The notes: a model not told the origin generated them from the letters alone. Numbered from the stretch's first letter, positions 27,001 through 37,622 are shown. The stretch: 56,961 nt of DNA from Jaenimonas drosophilae (GCA_030849065.1 JASAON010001562.1:1-56961); one strand, 5' to 3'. Translations and numbers: made by a program.

Positions 27001-28284
27001 ATGGAACATAGCAGCGCACTTCTAGGTATCGCGTCACAATTGGATGACGCGCTTCAAGTCAGTGCAACGTCGTTGCGCGTGTTATTACTGTCGCACAAGT
27101 ACGCCCCGTTTCGTTGTGCATTCTCAATGGTCAAGTCGCTTCCCATGGGACCACCAGTTATTATCGAGTGCTTTGCTGGTGGACAGAATGAAGGGAAGAT
27201 CCCGCCCGAATTCTGCTTGACTGTAGAAGTGCATCACAAAGAGCTAAGGTTAGTTGCGAGCTCATTCTTCGTCGACTCTCGTGTCGACGCGGAGTACTTG
27301 CAATCAGTTAGCTCAGGGAGCCCCGTCACTGAAAGTCATCAAAATGTTCTCCTTGGAAGTTCAATGATAAGGTCACTTCCCATGTGTGTCGCAACTCTTT
27401 TGCTGCTGATTATACCGGCGCACAGTGGGTTGTGGAATAGAAGACGTGAAGTTGTTCAGAGGTTGCCACTGGAGAACTCTGTGTCCACTTTGGAAGCAAT
27501 GCTGAAGGAACTGTTGCTGACAGATCTACTGCTGTCTTTCTTCCACAAGCTTGAGGAGGTGTGGCAGTATCGCGGATGGATGATCCGACAGCTGATCATG
27601 AGAGGATACCTTTCCATTGATGAAGACAGCAATACCATCCAGAGAAATACCTTTCGCGAATATGACAACGAGGTGTTTCTTTTCGCTGTCGACCAGCACT
27701 TCATGAATTACAATGCGTGGGAGTTTCGGCGAAAGCTATTTGTGTCTCTTGATTATGGTGCGATGTTTGAAATGGATGGTCGTGATAAGGAATCCGTGTT
27801 GGTATGTGGATTCACTCAGCGCCACAACGGAGATGGCTCCGCAGCATCGTACCTTCTATTTTTGTTGCACTACCATTGGAAGTCGTTCATCAAGAATCGC
27901 AGGGTGAATGAAAACACACCTCCCACTTCTCGTCCCTACGTCGTAACTCTGTGGCGTTGCCTCATGTCGTTGTCGCAGAACGAACTGCGTGGACATTATG
28001 ACAAGGGTCATGAGAGTATGTGGTACTTGAGGTTGGGGTTGATTGCCTTTGCGCTTTCTGCTGAACGCAATGAAGTCAGTCTGGGCTTCTCATGGAGCCT
28101 AATGGATGAGCTTGCATTTGTATCTTTGTTTGCAGATGGGACTTCACCTGAAGAGTATCTCCTCTCGCCAGTAAGTAGTGTACCTAATGTCGCTATAGCC
28201 GAATGCGGTGGATCGGCAGCTTGGTCTTCGTTCTTGGCTGCTAGGTACGGTGTGCAACTGCTCCGCTTGGTGTTGAACTCGTAA
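27001..28284 (+). CDS. Protein-prenyltransferase alpha-subunit-repeat (PPTA) protein
   Basis: 427 aa from ATG 27001, which directly follows TTTTCAATTTCAACAG. An in-frame ATG at 26956 is an alternative, and the open frame runs back to 26908 without another ATG. The middle has PPTA-type helices: EVWQYRGWMIRQLI and HFMNYNAWEFRRKLF, the latter fitting the N-Y-x-x-W-x-x-R signature, followed by SYLLFLLHYHWKSFI. Such repeats build the alpha subunits of farnesyl and geranylgeranyl transferases and the related PTAR1. I see only two or three clear repeats, fewer than in catalytic alpha subunits, so PTAR1-like or a divergent subunit is as likely. No acidic or triplet tracts. Confidence 0.6.
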   Translation: MEHSSALLGIASQLDDALQVSATSLRVLLLSHKYAPFRCAFSMVKSLPMGPPVIIECFAGGQNEGKIPPEFCLTVEVHHKELRLVASSFFVDSRVDAEYLQSVSSGSPVTESHQNVLLGSSMIRSLPMCVATLLLLIIPAHSGLWNRRREVVQRLPLENSVSTLEAMLKELLLTDLLLSFFHKLEEVWQYRGWMIRQLIMRGYLSIDEDSNTIQRNTFREYDNEVFLFAVDQHFMNYNAWEFRRKLFVSLDYGAMFEMDGRDKESVLVCGFTQRHNGDGSAASYLLFLLHYHWKSFIKNRRVNENTPPTSRPYVVTLWRCLMSLSQNELRGHYDKGHESMWYLRLGLIAFALSAERNEVSLGFSWSLMDELAFVSLFADGTSPEEYLLSPVSSVPNVAIAECGGSAAWSSFLAARYGVQLLRLVLNS

Positions 28285-28445
28285 TGGTGTCTCCTTTGAA
28301 AGGAATGTGCAAATATGAGAAGGGTGACTGTGCAGCCATAAGGAATGCAGAAAATTGTTTCGCTAAGCTCCCTCACCAGTGTCTATCCTTCCCTCTACTA
28401 TCTCTCCCTCATTTCCTATAACCATCATAAGCTTCATATACTCAA

Positions 28446-30782
28446 ATGGCGCAACTCGTCGATCCCTATGTTTTGCGTGCGGACGCCCGCGTACACACAG
28501 CTGATATCAGGTTTGTGAGCTCCACGCCGAACGGTTGTGTCCTAACTGCATCCCGAGATGCGACAGCTCAGCTGAGCTGCCTTCCTGAGAAAGGCGTAGA
28601 TACGGTGACACCGTCCCTGACATTCGTTGGGCACCAAGCGTTTGTGAATTTTGCGATATTTCATCCTGGAGTTGAGCTTCTCGGGGGTCTTCCATGTCTG
28701 GTAACGGGGTCCAACGATACTCATGTGGCTCTGTGGGATTTACAAACATCCGCTGTGGAAGCCATTCTTGACGGCCACACACACGGCGTCTGTTGCGGAA
28801 TTGTCGTTCATGGCTGCCCGTCAAACGACGGCGACATCATTACGGGTGACTGGGGAGGCAAATGTATCGTGTTTTCAGGGAAAAGCGGACGACCACAGCT
28901 TCTGTATGAACAGCACGCAACAGCAGTTCGCGGTATTGCGCAGTTACCGGGAACGACAAGTGTGGTCACTTGCTCTGGAGACAAAACGATTCATCTATGG
29001 GACATAGTGTCCGGCGCAACAAAGAAAGTTTTCAAGGGCCACGAGGATGTTGTTCAATGTATCTGCGCAATCGACTCGTCGAATTTTGCAACCTCTGGCA
29101 ATGACTGCTCCATTCGTATCTGGGCAGTGGATAGGGATGTCGCCTGTTGCGTTCTTCAGGGTCATGATTCACTCGTTTATAGTCTTGCCTGGAATCCTGC
29201 CACTCGAGAGCTGCTTTCTGCATCGGAGGACCGTTCTGCGAAAGTCTGGGGCCATAGTGCGGGAACCTCACACATGGGATTGATTCAGTCAATCTCACAT
29301 CCTTGTGTTGTTTGGGGAGTCTCGGTACTGGAAGGTGGGGAAATCGCAACTGCAGGTTCTGATGGTTTTGTGAGAATTTGGACGCGCGACGGTGACTGCG
29401 CGGCATCTCCCGATAAACTTGAAGCGCTTGAGGCAGCAATATCATCTCAGAGCATTGACATCAAAACAACTGGAGGATTGGATATATCGTCGATGATATC
29501 GGTTGATGAAATCCACCTAAAACGGGGAAGTGTTGTTGGGGAAAAACTCTTTGCCAAGAACGATGCGGGTGCAGTTGAAGTATTCTTTTGGGATGGATCA
29601 CGATGGGAAAAGGTTGGAACTGTTGTGTCTGGTCCAGGACAACAGCCATACACTGGGCAAGCACTTCCTCGGGAAAAGCATCACTATCAAGGTAAGGAGT
29701 ACGACTACCTGTTTTCAGTGGATGTTGAGGGAAAGCCACTGAAATTGCCATACAATGCAGGAGACAGTGTGTTTGAGGCTGCGCAGCGCTTCATTGATGA
29801 TCACCAAGGCATTGTCACGCAAGATAGCAAAGAAGAGATTCAGCAGTTCATAATGAAGAACATTGATCCTCAGGATGTGAACAGAATCCCTGGACTTCAG
29901 GGTGCCTCCTCTATGGACCAACCGCCCAGGAAAACTCCACACTACGAAGAACGAGTCGCACAAATTGTCGCCCCTTGGGATACGCACAGCTTCTTTGATT
30001 CATTCAATGCGGATGGCGCACAGCGAAAAGTGTCCGAGCTTTTGCTCGGATGCCCCGAAGCATCCAAGGTCGCTACTGTTATGGGTGATGTCGCAAGGTG
30101 CGTTAGCGGTGGTGAGTGTGAGCAGGTAATTCACGCCCTACGAACTCTCTTTGATGCTTTGCCCCTAGGTTCACGATTCCCTGCGCTGGATGCCTTTCGC
30201 TACTGTCTCTCTCGACCCAACCCGCGAATGGATCGACTAGTGCTTGCTTTCGTGGCAGCCAAGCTTACAGCTGGGTCTCTCCAAGGGGATTCTGAGTATT
30301 TGACAGCTCTTCGCCTCGGATCAAATCTGTTTGCATCACTATCAGAAACTCGTCCGACGTCACTATCCTCTGAAGAATGTGCTTCGCTACTTTTTCTTGC
30401 GAAGCAACTTCCCTCCTCAGTGATTCGTTCACCAAAAGCCACAGTGAAGAGCTCCATTGATGCCCTTATGCGCAATGTGGTGGTGTTTGTTCGATCTCAG
30501 GCCTGTCGAGCTGATCTGGTTGACTTCCTCGCTTCTCTCAGTTGCAGTGTCATCGCTCTGAGTAGTCAGCTTCTTGTTATGGAGCCGGCTGGGTCGAGCT
30601 TAACACCCACAGTTCTCCGAACACTTCTGACGCTTTACTCAGTAGCTGCCAACGCACCTTGGAAGGAAGGAGTCATCAGTGATGGGAGGAAGCTGCTTCT
30701 GTTCTCCCTCCGGGCAATCCAAAGTGGTGTGGTTGAAGACATCCAAGGTGTGGCAACGGCAATTATTGATGCACTGGCGTAG
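28446..30782 (+). CDS. PLAA/Doa1 (Ufd3) family Cdc48 cofactor: WD40-PFU-PUL
   Basis: 778 aa, the size and layout of PLAA/Doa1. Residues about 10-310 contain WD40 repeats (VTCSGDKTIHLWDIVSG, FATSGNDCSIRIWAV, LLSASEDRSAKVWG, IATAGSDGFVRIWTRDGD). The PFU ubiquitin-binding domain follows, at about 365-460: FFWDGSRWEKVGTVVSGPGQ, then KEYDYLFSVDVEGKPLKLPY. After a linker, QIVAPWDTHSFFDSFNADGA starts the PUL armadillo-like domain that binds the Cdc48/p97 tail. Known role: ubiquitin chain handling with Cdc48 in ribophagy, mitochondria-associated degradation and endosomal sorting. The ATG follows TTTCCTATAACC-type sequence with AG close upstream. Like its two upstream neighbours it lacks homopolymeric amino-acid tracts. 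Confidence 0.93.
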   Translation: MAQLVDPYVLRADARVHTADIRFVSSTPNGCVLTASRDATAQLSCLPEKGVDTVTPSLTFVGHQAFVNFAIFHPGVELLGGLPCLVTGSNDTHVALWDLQTSAVEAILDGHTHGVCCGIVVHGCPSNDGDIITGDWGGKCIVFSGKSGRPQLLYEQHATAVRGIAQLPGTTSVVTCSGDKTIHLWDIVSGATKKVFKGHEDVVQCICAIDSSNFATSGNDCSIRIWAVDRDVACCVLQGHDSLVYSLAWNPATRELLSASEDRSAKVWGHSAGTSHMGLIQSISHPCVVWGVSVLEGGEIATAGSDGFVRIWTRDGDCAASPDKLEALEAAISSQSIDIKTTGGLDISSMISVDEIHLKRGSVVGEKLFAKNDAGAVEVFFWDGSRWEKVGTVVSGPGQQPYTGQALPREKHHYQGKEYDYLFSVDVEGKPLKLPYNAGDSVFEAAQRFIDDHQGIVTQDSKEEIQQFIMKNIDPQDVNRIPGLQGASSMDQPPRKTPHYEERVAQIVAPWDTHSFFDSFNADGAQRKVSELLLGCPEASKVATVMGDVARCVSGGECEQVIHALRTLFDALPLGSRFPALDAFRYCLSRPNPRMDRLVLAFVAAKLTAGSLQGDSEYLTALRLGSNLFASLSETRPTSLSSEECASLLFLAKQLPSSVIRSPKATVKSSIDALMRNVVVFVRSQACRADLVDFLASLSCSVIALSSQLLVMEPAGSSLTPTVLRTLLTLYSVAANAPWKEGVISDGRKLLLFSLRAIQSGVVEDIQGVATAIIDALA

Positions 30783-32423
30783 CGAAAGAAGCTATTGTTG
30801 TTTCTCAGATATCAATCTAACTCATTGAAAGGGTAAGCGTATGTTACCATGGTGCGGCTCGTCATTGTTCAATGAACATCTCTCTCTCACACACTCACAC
30901 TCCGTTTCTCTCTTTTTCTCTTGTCTGTGTGTAGTTAGGACTCAACAGGAGCAGAGGAACCTTGGTGGTGCATTGGTGTGTGTGTCCCCTTCGTTGGCTT
31001 TGATTATCTCCTTGTAGGTAGCTCATCGTTACCGTGCTGAGTGCCATTGACAATCTTGGCAAGCACGCACGCATTTGGCAGATCGGAAGTGGAGAGGAGT
31101 TTTTTTTTTTTTAGGCTATCTCCCTCTAAATCCTCTTTGGTCGATTGCTTCATTTGGATCTTTCTCACGCGTAAGCTGAGATCTGTGAATCACCATAGGA
31201 AGAGACAGGACTCGAGAACGTGTAGTGTTTTCTCCCACCCGGCAACCAAATCATTCGTAAACGCCAGGGAGGTCTTGTTGCGCCACCGTTCCGCGTCTCT
31301 ATCAGCATCTCACCCCCTCCTCCATTCTCTCACTATCTGAGAGGTCACCGCTTTTCTCTCTCGCCGCGCTCAGTGCACTCCAAATATTTCAGAGCCAACA
31401 CATACATACACATTGTGAGGGTATTATCTACTGGTGTGTGTTTTGATTTCGTTCGATTGCTTTCTTTTGCTTTTCGGTGTAAACTACTCGTAACCACCGC
31501 ACTGTTTATTTCTCTTTTGTCGTTTGTTGTTCTTTCCTGTAGCTATCATCGGTATCCCCCTCACTCCTTCTTTTGTTCCTGCTAACAAGCCCGTACCTCA
31601 ATTCCCCTTCTTGCTCACTCTCAGAGCTGCCGCCTTGACAGCCTACAATCACAATTGTCGTTGGTGTTTGTTGCGTATCTGCCGGACATATTCTTCCGTG
31701 ATTGGAGATTGGGCAGTGACGCGCAAACATACCCGCACATTGTTGTATCTGACCTGATCCATACACTCAGATTGCGGATTCTGGGTGAAGGTGGAGATCT
31801 CTCAATCGCCCATCGCTGTCTGTATCTTGTGGGAATTGCTGGCTCGTCAAATAAAAAGAAAACAAAAGTCTTGGTTCTATCATCGTTCGTGTGTCTGTCT
31901 TTGTGTTTCTACCCTAGACCCCACCTTTGCCGCCGCCACGGGAATCGACGTTGTCAGGGCAACTGCAGGGAACGGTGCTGAGGGTCCCATCATCATCATC
32001 CATCCTCATCTCACTTCGCCGTGATCCCCTTCATTGGCGTGCCTGTGTCCGCGTCTTGTGTTGTTGCGTCGAGCGTGTGCACGTGTGTGTTTCACTTCTT
32101 GCGCAATAACTCTTGCCACTTCATCGACGGCGAGTCGTCGCCGATACGCGAGTGGTTCTCAAGGCGGAGTAAGTCTTTCTCACTCTATCTCTTTCTAAAA
32201 ACACAAACAAACAAAAAAAAACCTTTTTCTGGGCGAACGTTTTGTTCTCTCTTCATCCTTTGGCGCCGCATCTCCTCACTTCATCCTATCCTCCCCCGCA
32301 TACACACACAATACGCTCTAGGGGACATACGCCTAGTGGCTGGTGCGAGCGCACAGCGTTGGGAAAGAAAGAGAGGGGTGTAATACCAGAACACTTTTGT
32401 TTTTTGTCGGCGGTTTGATCTTC
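30783..32423 (+). other. 1.6-kb spacer with shifted-frame coding-like segments
   Basis: Contains CT/CA-rich stretches (30887-30901) and T12 at 31100-31111. Between about 31520 and 32170 several non-repetitive ORF fragments follow one another in different plus-strand frames; they are described under findings. A clear acceptor-like end (CAATACGCTCTAG, about 32309-32321) lies upstream of the cyclin gene. No intact gene called. Confidence 0.5.
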
Positions 32424-35417
32424 ATGACGGAGAGCACGCTCCCGCACCCACTCCCCAGTGCGGGGATGGATGGATGTGCCTGCCCACAGCGCATGCAGTC
32501 CGTTGCGCTTCTCCTCATTGTTGAGCGTCTGGACCTCTCTCCAGCGGTTTTAGCGGAACTGCAGCGACCCGCAGCAAGTCCCTTGGCCCTGGAGCTCGTC
32601 ATCAAGCCCTACGTGAACTACTACCACCGCAGCTGCCACAGCAGAATCTACCAAGTGGATGTGGCGGAGAAGGTGGTCCCTTTCGCCCACTTCCCAGCGC
32701 GGATGCCTCAGCAGCCCTCCGCTGCCGCCATGCGGCCGCCGCCCTTTGCCACCGAGAGCAGCGAGACCTCGAGTCTGAACCGCCCACCTCATCCACCGCA
32801 CAACCCGCGTCCGCCCAGCAGTGGTGGCAGCAGCAGCAGCCACAGCAACGCTGAGGCGAGCCGGGTGACGAATGCGAAGCCGCTCCAGACCATCCTCACC
32901 CGCCGCACCGCACCAACGGGTGGAGCGATGGATCCGAACATCCTCCCTTTGATGGAGCGCGTGGTTGAGAAGGGCAACAGCTCCTCCATCTCCTCACCCA
33001 CACAAGGCGGCGGCTCGCAGCGGGTGAATCCAGTACCGCCACACGTGGAAGTGAGCAACCCGCCGGACTTTGCTGGTGGTGGGCATCCACGTCCACCGCC
33101 GCTCTCACCGCGGGGCGATTATCTCCACCCGGCTGACGTCTCACGCGCGTCTGCGGACGCGTGGAGCGTTGGTGGCAGCGGAAGCCCGCACCGTTCCATG
33201 AACTACAGTGCCTTCTCCCGTTGCGGCGGCGTCGACGGGGGCGGTGGCGGTGGCGGTGGCGGACGTGCGGGTGGTCGAGCAGACCACACCGCAGGTGGTG
33301 GAGCACCATCGCGTCTGGCAGCTCTTCCGGGCAGTCATCGGCTTCGTCTCCGCTACCCTGCCCGTGATGATCTAAAAGTTGTGATTGAGGTGCAAATGGG
33401 CGTGCGTCTGCGGCTCTTTGCCGATGATTGTGCAGGCTCCAAGCAGTTCCGGTGGCTGGAGCCGGTTGGACCTACCACCACCTCCGCCACCGCACCGCGC
33501 AGCCCAACAGCGGCAGCCTCCCCGACGATGGGAGCAGCTGGCCATCTCTGCCCTCTCGAGGATGACTGGCTCTTTCTGGAGCACTTCCCAACCTCCTCCC
33601 CTGCCGCGCACCTGCGGCGGCGGTCGGAGCTGTTGAATGGCGATGCTGGGCAGCAGTTCCTGCGCCAGGAAGAGAAGTATGCCATGCTGCTCTCCTACGA
33701 TGAGGTAGCTCGGCACAAGGTAGTCTCCCGCCACCTCAACCTCGCAGTGGGCTCTGTGCATTGCACGTTGCAGATTCCCTACGTCTCAGACTCTATCCGG
33801 GCGGTGCCCAAGCGCAAACGCGCCGGCCACGTACGTGCGGTCCTCCGTCGGCTCCTGCATGACGCCGAACGTCTGGAGGCCATGTACGGATCTGCAGCGG
33901 GTAGGAGCTATGCCTCCAACCACGTGAATGATGGGCTCTCTCGATTTGGCAGCCTATCCGCTCAAGGGGTCGCGGTGGGCGTGGATGAGGATCGCGGTGA
34001 GGTGGTGGTGGTGGAGGAGCTGCTCCGCCACGGTGACCGCACAGCTCTGCGGGCCTACTTCAGCGAGCTCGTGATGCTGGGCCACTCCGAGCTCAGCCTC
34101 TACCGCCTCATGGTGCTCTTCTACCGTCCCAGCTGCTACCAACACCGGGTGGAGCAGCTGCTGCAGCAGGCGTCTGCCTCGGCCGTGGTTAGCGCCTACG
34201 CCCTCTGTGAGCGCTACGTGGGGAAGGAGCCGGAGCTGATGCGCGAGCTCAACGTCGTCCTCGGTCCAAGTCCCAGTGCCAGCTCCCCGTACCACCGCCT
34301 GCACCGCTACCTCTCTGCCCACCCATCGGTTCGTCTCTCAGACATCTCTGCCACCCTCGCCGAGGCGGCAGCTCCAGATGGCACCCACATTCCTGGCATC
34401 ACCCACGTGCTGGACCTGCTCGAAGGGGAGCCGGAGTGGTGCTTTGAGCAGCTCTGTGCTCGATTTGGGAGTCAGGAGCCTGCGGCACGTGAGTATCATG
34501 TGGCGGTGCCACCACGTCTGGTCCTTTGCGCAGATACGCGGGGCTATCTCTACGAAGCGCTGCCAACCGCTGCGGAGGTGGGCTCCTGCCCTGCCTCCAC
34601 AGCCCTCACAGCGAGCACCGGCTCGGCCATGATTCTCTTGCGTCTGGATCGTCGTCCAACGGGCGCAGCGGCCCCTCGCTCCACCACCAGCTCCTCCTTC
34701 GTTCCTCTGCACAGTCTTGTAACTGGCATTGTTCGGGCCGTGGAGCGGGTGGTGCAGCGCGCGGAGCACCTCCTTCGCACGAGCCCCGCGTGGCGTGAGT
34801 GGTATGCCGAGCTACGTCCATCCCTCAGCGGCTTCCGGGCCACCGTCCTCCCAACGTCCCCTGGGAAGGGCCCGGCTGACCGCTCCGTCGTGGATCAGTG
34901 CCTGAGTAGGCTCGTGACGGGTGCGGCCGTCTCTCCATGTGTGTTGTTGGCCGGGGTTATTTACCTGGACCGGCTGTGCTTGCGCTGCCCGGCGTTGCTC
35001 CTGACGGAGGATACCTGTTTGCTCCTCCTCCTCACCGCGGTTCGTGTGGGGAGCAAGGAGCTGGACCTGCGTTGCATGGAGAGCTCCAAGTTTGCCAGCC
35101 TCTTTGGACTGACAGAGCAACAGCTGCACCACATGGAAGGTGTACTCATTAACATGATGCAGCTTGAGCTCTTTGTGTCTGTGGAGGAGTTCGAACTCTA
35201 CGCCCACAAACTGTGTGGTGATCGCGGAAGTGGCGGCTCACGCGCACTGCCACCATGCCAAGGGGGTAGTGCTTCCCACAGTCATGGGAAGCGGAGCTCT
35301 GGCCAACGCGGCTCATCTTCATCGTCCGCCTTCTTCACGGAGGCCGATCGCCATGCCAGCGCCAACGCCGCCAGCCGAATTCCCTTCATGGACAACAACG
35401 CAACGCTTAATCCATAA
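32424..35417 (+). CDS. Large PHO80-type (CYC/U-P type) cyclin-domain protein
   Basis: 997 aa from ATG 32424; the frame opens 27 codons earlier without an ATG. The C-terminal cyclin fold lies about residues 815-925: VLLAGVIYLDRLC, LTEDTCLLLLLTAVRVGSKE, then FASLFGLTEQQLHHMEGVLI and LELFVSVEEFELYAH. This order (YLDRL, LTxxxxxxLLLTAxxVxxK, GLxxxxLxxLE, LFVxxEEF) is that of PHO80/Pcl-type cyclins, which pair with CRK-type kinases. Residues about 100-310 are Pro/Ser/Gly-rich and disordered. About 310-800 is mostly helical with no recognised domain (LRRLLHDAERLEAMYGSAAG; SELSLYRLMVLFYRPSCYQH). It is several times longer than typical kinetoplastid PHO80-like cyclins. DNA is G/C-rich and nearly free of triplet tracts. 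Cyclin call good, partner kinase unknown. Confidence 0.8.
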   Translation: MTESTLPHPLPSAGMDGCACPQRMQSVALLLIVERLDLSPAVLAELQRPAASPLALELVIKPYVNYYHRSCHSRIYQVDVAEKVVPFAHFPARMPQQPSAAAMRPPPFATESSETSSLNRPPHPPHNPRPPSSGGSSSSHSNAEASRVTNAKPLQTILTRRTAPTGGAMDPNILPLMERVVEKGNSSSISSPTQGGGSQRVNPVPPHVEVSNPPDFAGGGHPRPPPLSPRGDYLHPADVSRASADAWSVGGSGSPHRSMNYSAFSRCGGVDGGGGGGGGGRAGGRADHTAGGGAPSRLAALPGSHRLRLRYPARDDLKVVIEVQMGVRLRLFADDCAGSKQFRWLEPVGPTTTSATAPRSPTAAASPTMGAAGHLCPLEDDWLFLEHFPTSSPAAHLRRRSELLNGDAGQQFLRQEEKYAMLLSYDEVARHKVVSRHLNLAVGSVHCTLQIPYVSDSIRAVPKRKRAGHVRAVLRRLLHDAERLEAMYGSAAGRSYASNHVNDGLSRFGSLSAQGVAVGVDEDRGEVVVVEELLRHGDRTALRAYFSELVMLGHSELSLYRLMVLFYRPSCYQHRVEQLLQQASASAVVSAYALCERYVGKEPELMRELNVVLGPSPSASSPYHRLHRYLSAHPSVRLSDISATLAEAAAPDGTHIPGITHVLDLLEGEPEWCFEQLCARFGSQEPAAREYHVAVPPRLVLCADTRGYLYEALPTAAEVGSCPASTALTASTGSAMILLRLDRRPTGAAAPRSTTSSSFVPLHSLVTGIVRAVERVVQRAEHLLRTSPAWREWYAELRPSLSGFRATVLPTSPGKGPADRSVVDQCLSRLVTGAAVSPCVLLAGVIYLDRLCLRCPALLLTEDTCLLLLLTAVRVGSKELDLRCMESSKFASLFGLTEQQLHHMEGVLINMMQLELFVSVEEFELYAHKLCGDRGSGGSRALPPCQGGSASHSHGKRSSGQRGSSSSSAFFTEADRHASANAASRIPFMDNNATLNP

Positions 35418-37111
35418 CCTCTCCACCCACACGCGTACACACACAAACAAAAACAAAAAAACGGCGAGGTGGGGGAAGCGGGCGAGGAGCGTTTGCTCCA
35501 TCCGTACTCAACGTTCTTCGCCCAACCTCCGTCCCTCTCACCAGGTTCACGCGTACACACGTGCAGTCCAACCTGAGCCTGAGGAGAACAGCATCCGTCC
35601 TGATTCGTTTCTTCTCTTCATCTTCTCTTTTCCCTCCACCTCGACGTTTGATGTATTCTATGATGTTGTTGTTGTTGTTGTTGCTTCCTCCATTTTGTGC
35701 CTGCGATAGTGTTTTTTTTTCGTTGTTTTGGGTGAGGTTTCTTCTTTTTTTGTTTTTTTCGTATTGTTTCTCTCTTCGTAGGCGTCGTTATCAATCTGTG
35801 CGTGTGCTTGTGTGATTCATCGTTGGATTGGCATGTGCTGCATCTCGCAAAGGTGAGGGGGCTAAGTTGCCCTACGAAACAGTGGCACGAATGCGTCCCA
35901 TGACGGTTGATTTAACTGGGAAAGGTGTACGGGAGATCTCTTTTTTTTTGGTATCTTTTTGGGGGAAGAAGCACACAAAAAAAAAAAACACATTCGTGGA
36001 ACGGTCCTTGAGGAGAATGTGGTGTATTCAACCATAAGCTGGTGAATCATGGTTCTCTCCGAACTAAACCGTGTTGATGCCTTTTTTTTGTTCTTCTCGT
36101 GACTTCTTCACGCCCATTGGCGGGACCACCGAGTTCACACCACACTACCGATGTACAATCTCCATTGTTGCAGCTTGTTCCACGCACAACAAACAACAAC
36201 AACAACACGCACAGTCTTTGCACAGCTCTCCCCCTCTCTTCTCTCTCTCCCACACACACTCTTTCTTGCACATACTTTGAACCGTGATGGTGTACTGTCT
36301 TCTTGCTCCAAAAATTTGAGACGTGTTGTGCCACCATGCAGAGGGTCTAGGAGAGCTGCTTTCACCTCTCCCCCCTCACTCCTTAACCACGCACACAACA
36401 ACAACAACAAAGGGAATACACCCCTCGTGGGTGAGAGCAGAGTCCAGTATCCGCATGACTCCTTGTTCGTTCTTCTTCATTCTGTTTCTTGTACCCCCAC
36501 CTTCATCATAACAAGTATTGATATATCTGCACAACACTAAAATATATATATTATATGCACATACAAATGAATATGAATGCAACATAATGCCGCCATGTCT
36601 GTGACTGAGTAGAGAGAGCCGCCGTGCCCCTGCGAGGCTCATTTGCGGCGCACATGCTGCCAGCCATCTCCTCTTCGCCCTCCTACTCCTCCTCCTCCTC
36701 CCTCCCTCCCTCCCATCAACTCACTCAACCCGAACAGCTCATGTTGGTATGATTGGGCTACGCCATCATACCCGGCCAGCACGCATCAACACACGCACTT
36801 ACACATTGCATCCCCAAAACGTCTTTCTTCATCTTTTTGCTCTTTTTTTTCTGTGTTCTTCGACGTGTTTGGCGGCTGTGTGAAGTGCGTGCGCGTTCTC
36901 CCATCTTCCTTTCTCTTTGTGTTCTTGATCTTGTTCTTGTGAGTGTTCTTCGTTGCCCTTCGTACGTGCGCTTGGAGTTCTCTTCCGTGTCTTTAGGGTA
37001 TTTGTGTTGTTAAGTGAATGAGAGGCAACGTTTGGGGGATAGACCACCCATCGCAGCGATATCCGCTCGCGTGTGATCCGCATCATCTCCCTCTCTTCCT
37101 CCTCCGTCTAC
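35418..37111 (+). other. Gene-poor spacer, first part
   Basis: Microsatellites and homopolymers dominate: GTT at 35664-35681, T-runs at 35711-35718 and 35940-35949, A12 near 35978-35989, CAA at 36189-36206. A 47-codon ORF (from ATG 35891) and other short frames exist, but none has convincing composition or a clear acceptor. Nothing called. Confidence 0.5.
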
Positions 37112-37249
37112 ATGTACCACTCCAGCAAAAAAAAACAGAAACACAACTTCCGTCGTGGTCGCGTGCCCCTCAAGCGCACCAAAGCCAAATTCTTCTGTGA
37201 GGAAATGGAGAGGTGCAGCGGGACTCGCGTAGTCCTACGGTCATTCTAA
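37112..37249 (+). CDS. Possible small basic protein (doubtful)
   Basis: 45 codons from ATG 37112 encode a strongly basic peptide beginning MYHSSKKKQKHNFRRGRVPL with KRTKAKFF and a Cys-containing tail. The surrounding roughly 230 bases are not repetitive, unlike the DNA on either side, which is the main reason to list it. A pyrimidine tract (CTCCCTCTCTTCCTCCTCCG) lies just upstream, but the first AG after it falls inside the ORF, so the splice context argues against it. Size and charge would suit a small ribosomal or RNA-binding protein; I match it to no family. Confidence 0.22.
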   Translation: MYHSSKKKQKHNFRRGRVPLKRTKAKFFCEEMERCSGTRVVLRSF

Positions 37250-37602
37250 TTCTTCTTCTTTTTTTTATGTTGTTGTTGTTCTCTTTATGTTTTCTTTCGT
37301 TGTTCTTTTTTTTTGTTTTTTTGCTTGTTTGTTGGTTTGGTTCACATACGTTTTATGGGGATATCGATGGGTGCCAATGTTGTTGGGGATCTTTTCTTTC
37401 TTCGTGTGTTTTGAACTGTCGCGATGCTTTTGCTGTTGCTGTTGTCTTTGAGCGTAGCTTGTGTTGTTTGTGAGCTCTATGCACACACACAGAGAGAGAG
37501 AGACATACATCGGTACACGTAGAAACACCATTGCACCAATCCACCTACATGTGTGCCTACCATCACATATAGCTTTTATACATCTCTATACGTACGCACA
37601 CG

Positions 37603-37622
37603 CACACACACACACACACAAC
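37603..37622 (+). repeat. (CA)n microsatellite
   Basis: Ten CA dinucleotides within the long gene-poor spacer. Confidence 0.9.

Noticed and set aside
31080..31089. AGATCGGAAG, identical to the first ten bases of a common sequencing adapter
   Set aside because: The match stops after ten bases and the flanks look like normal spacer DNA, so chance is the simplest explanation.
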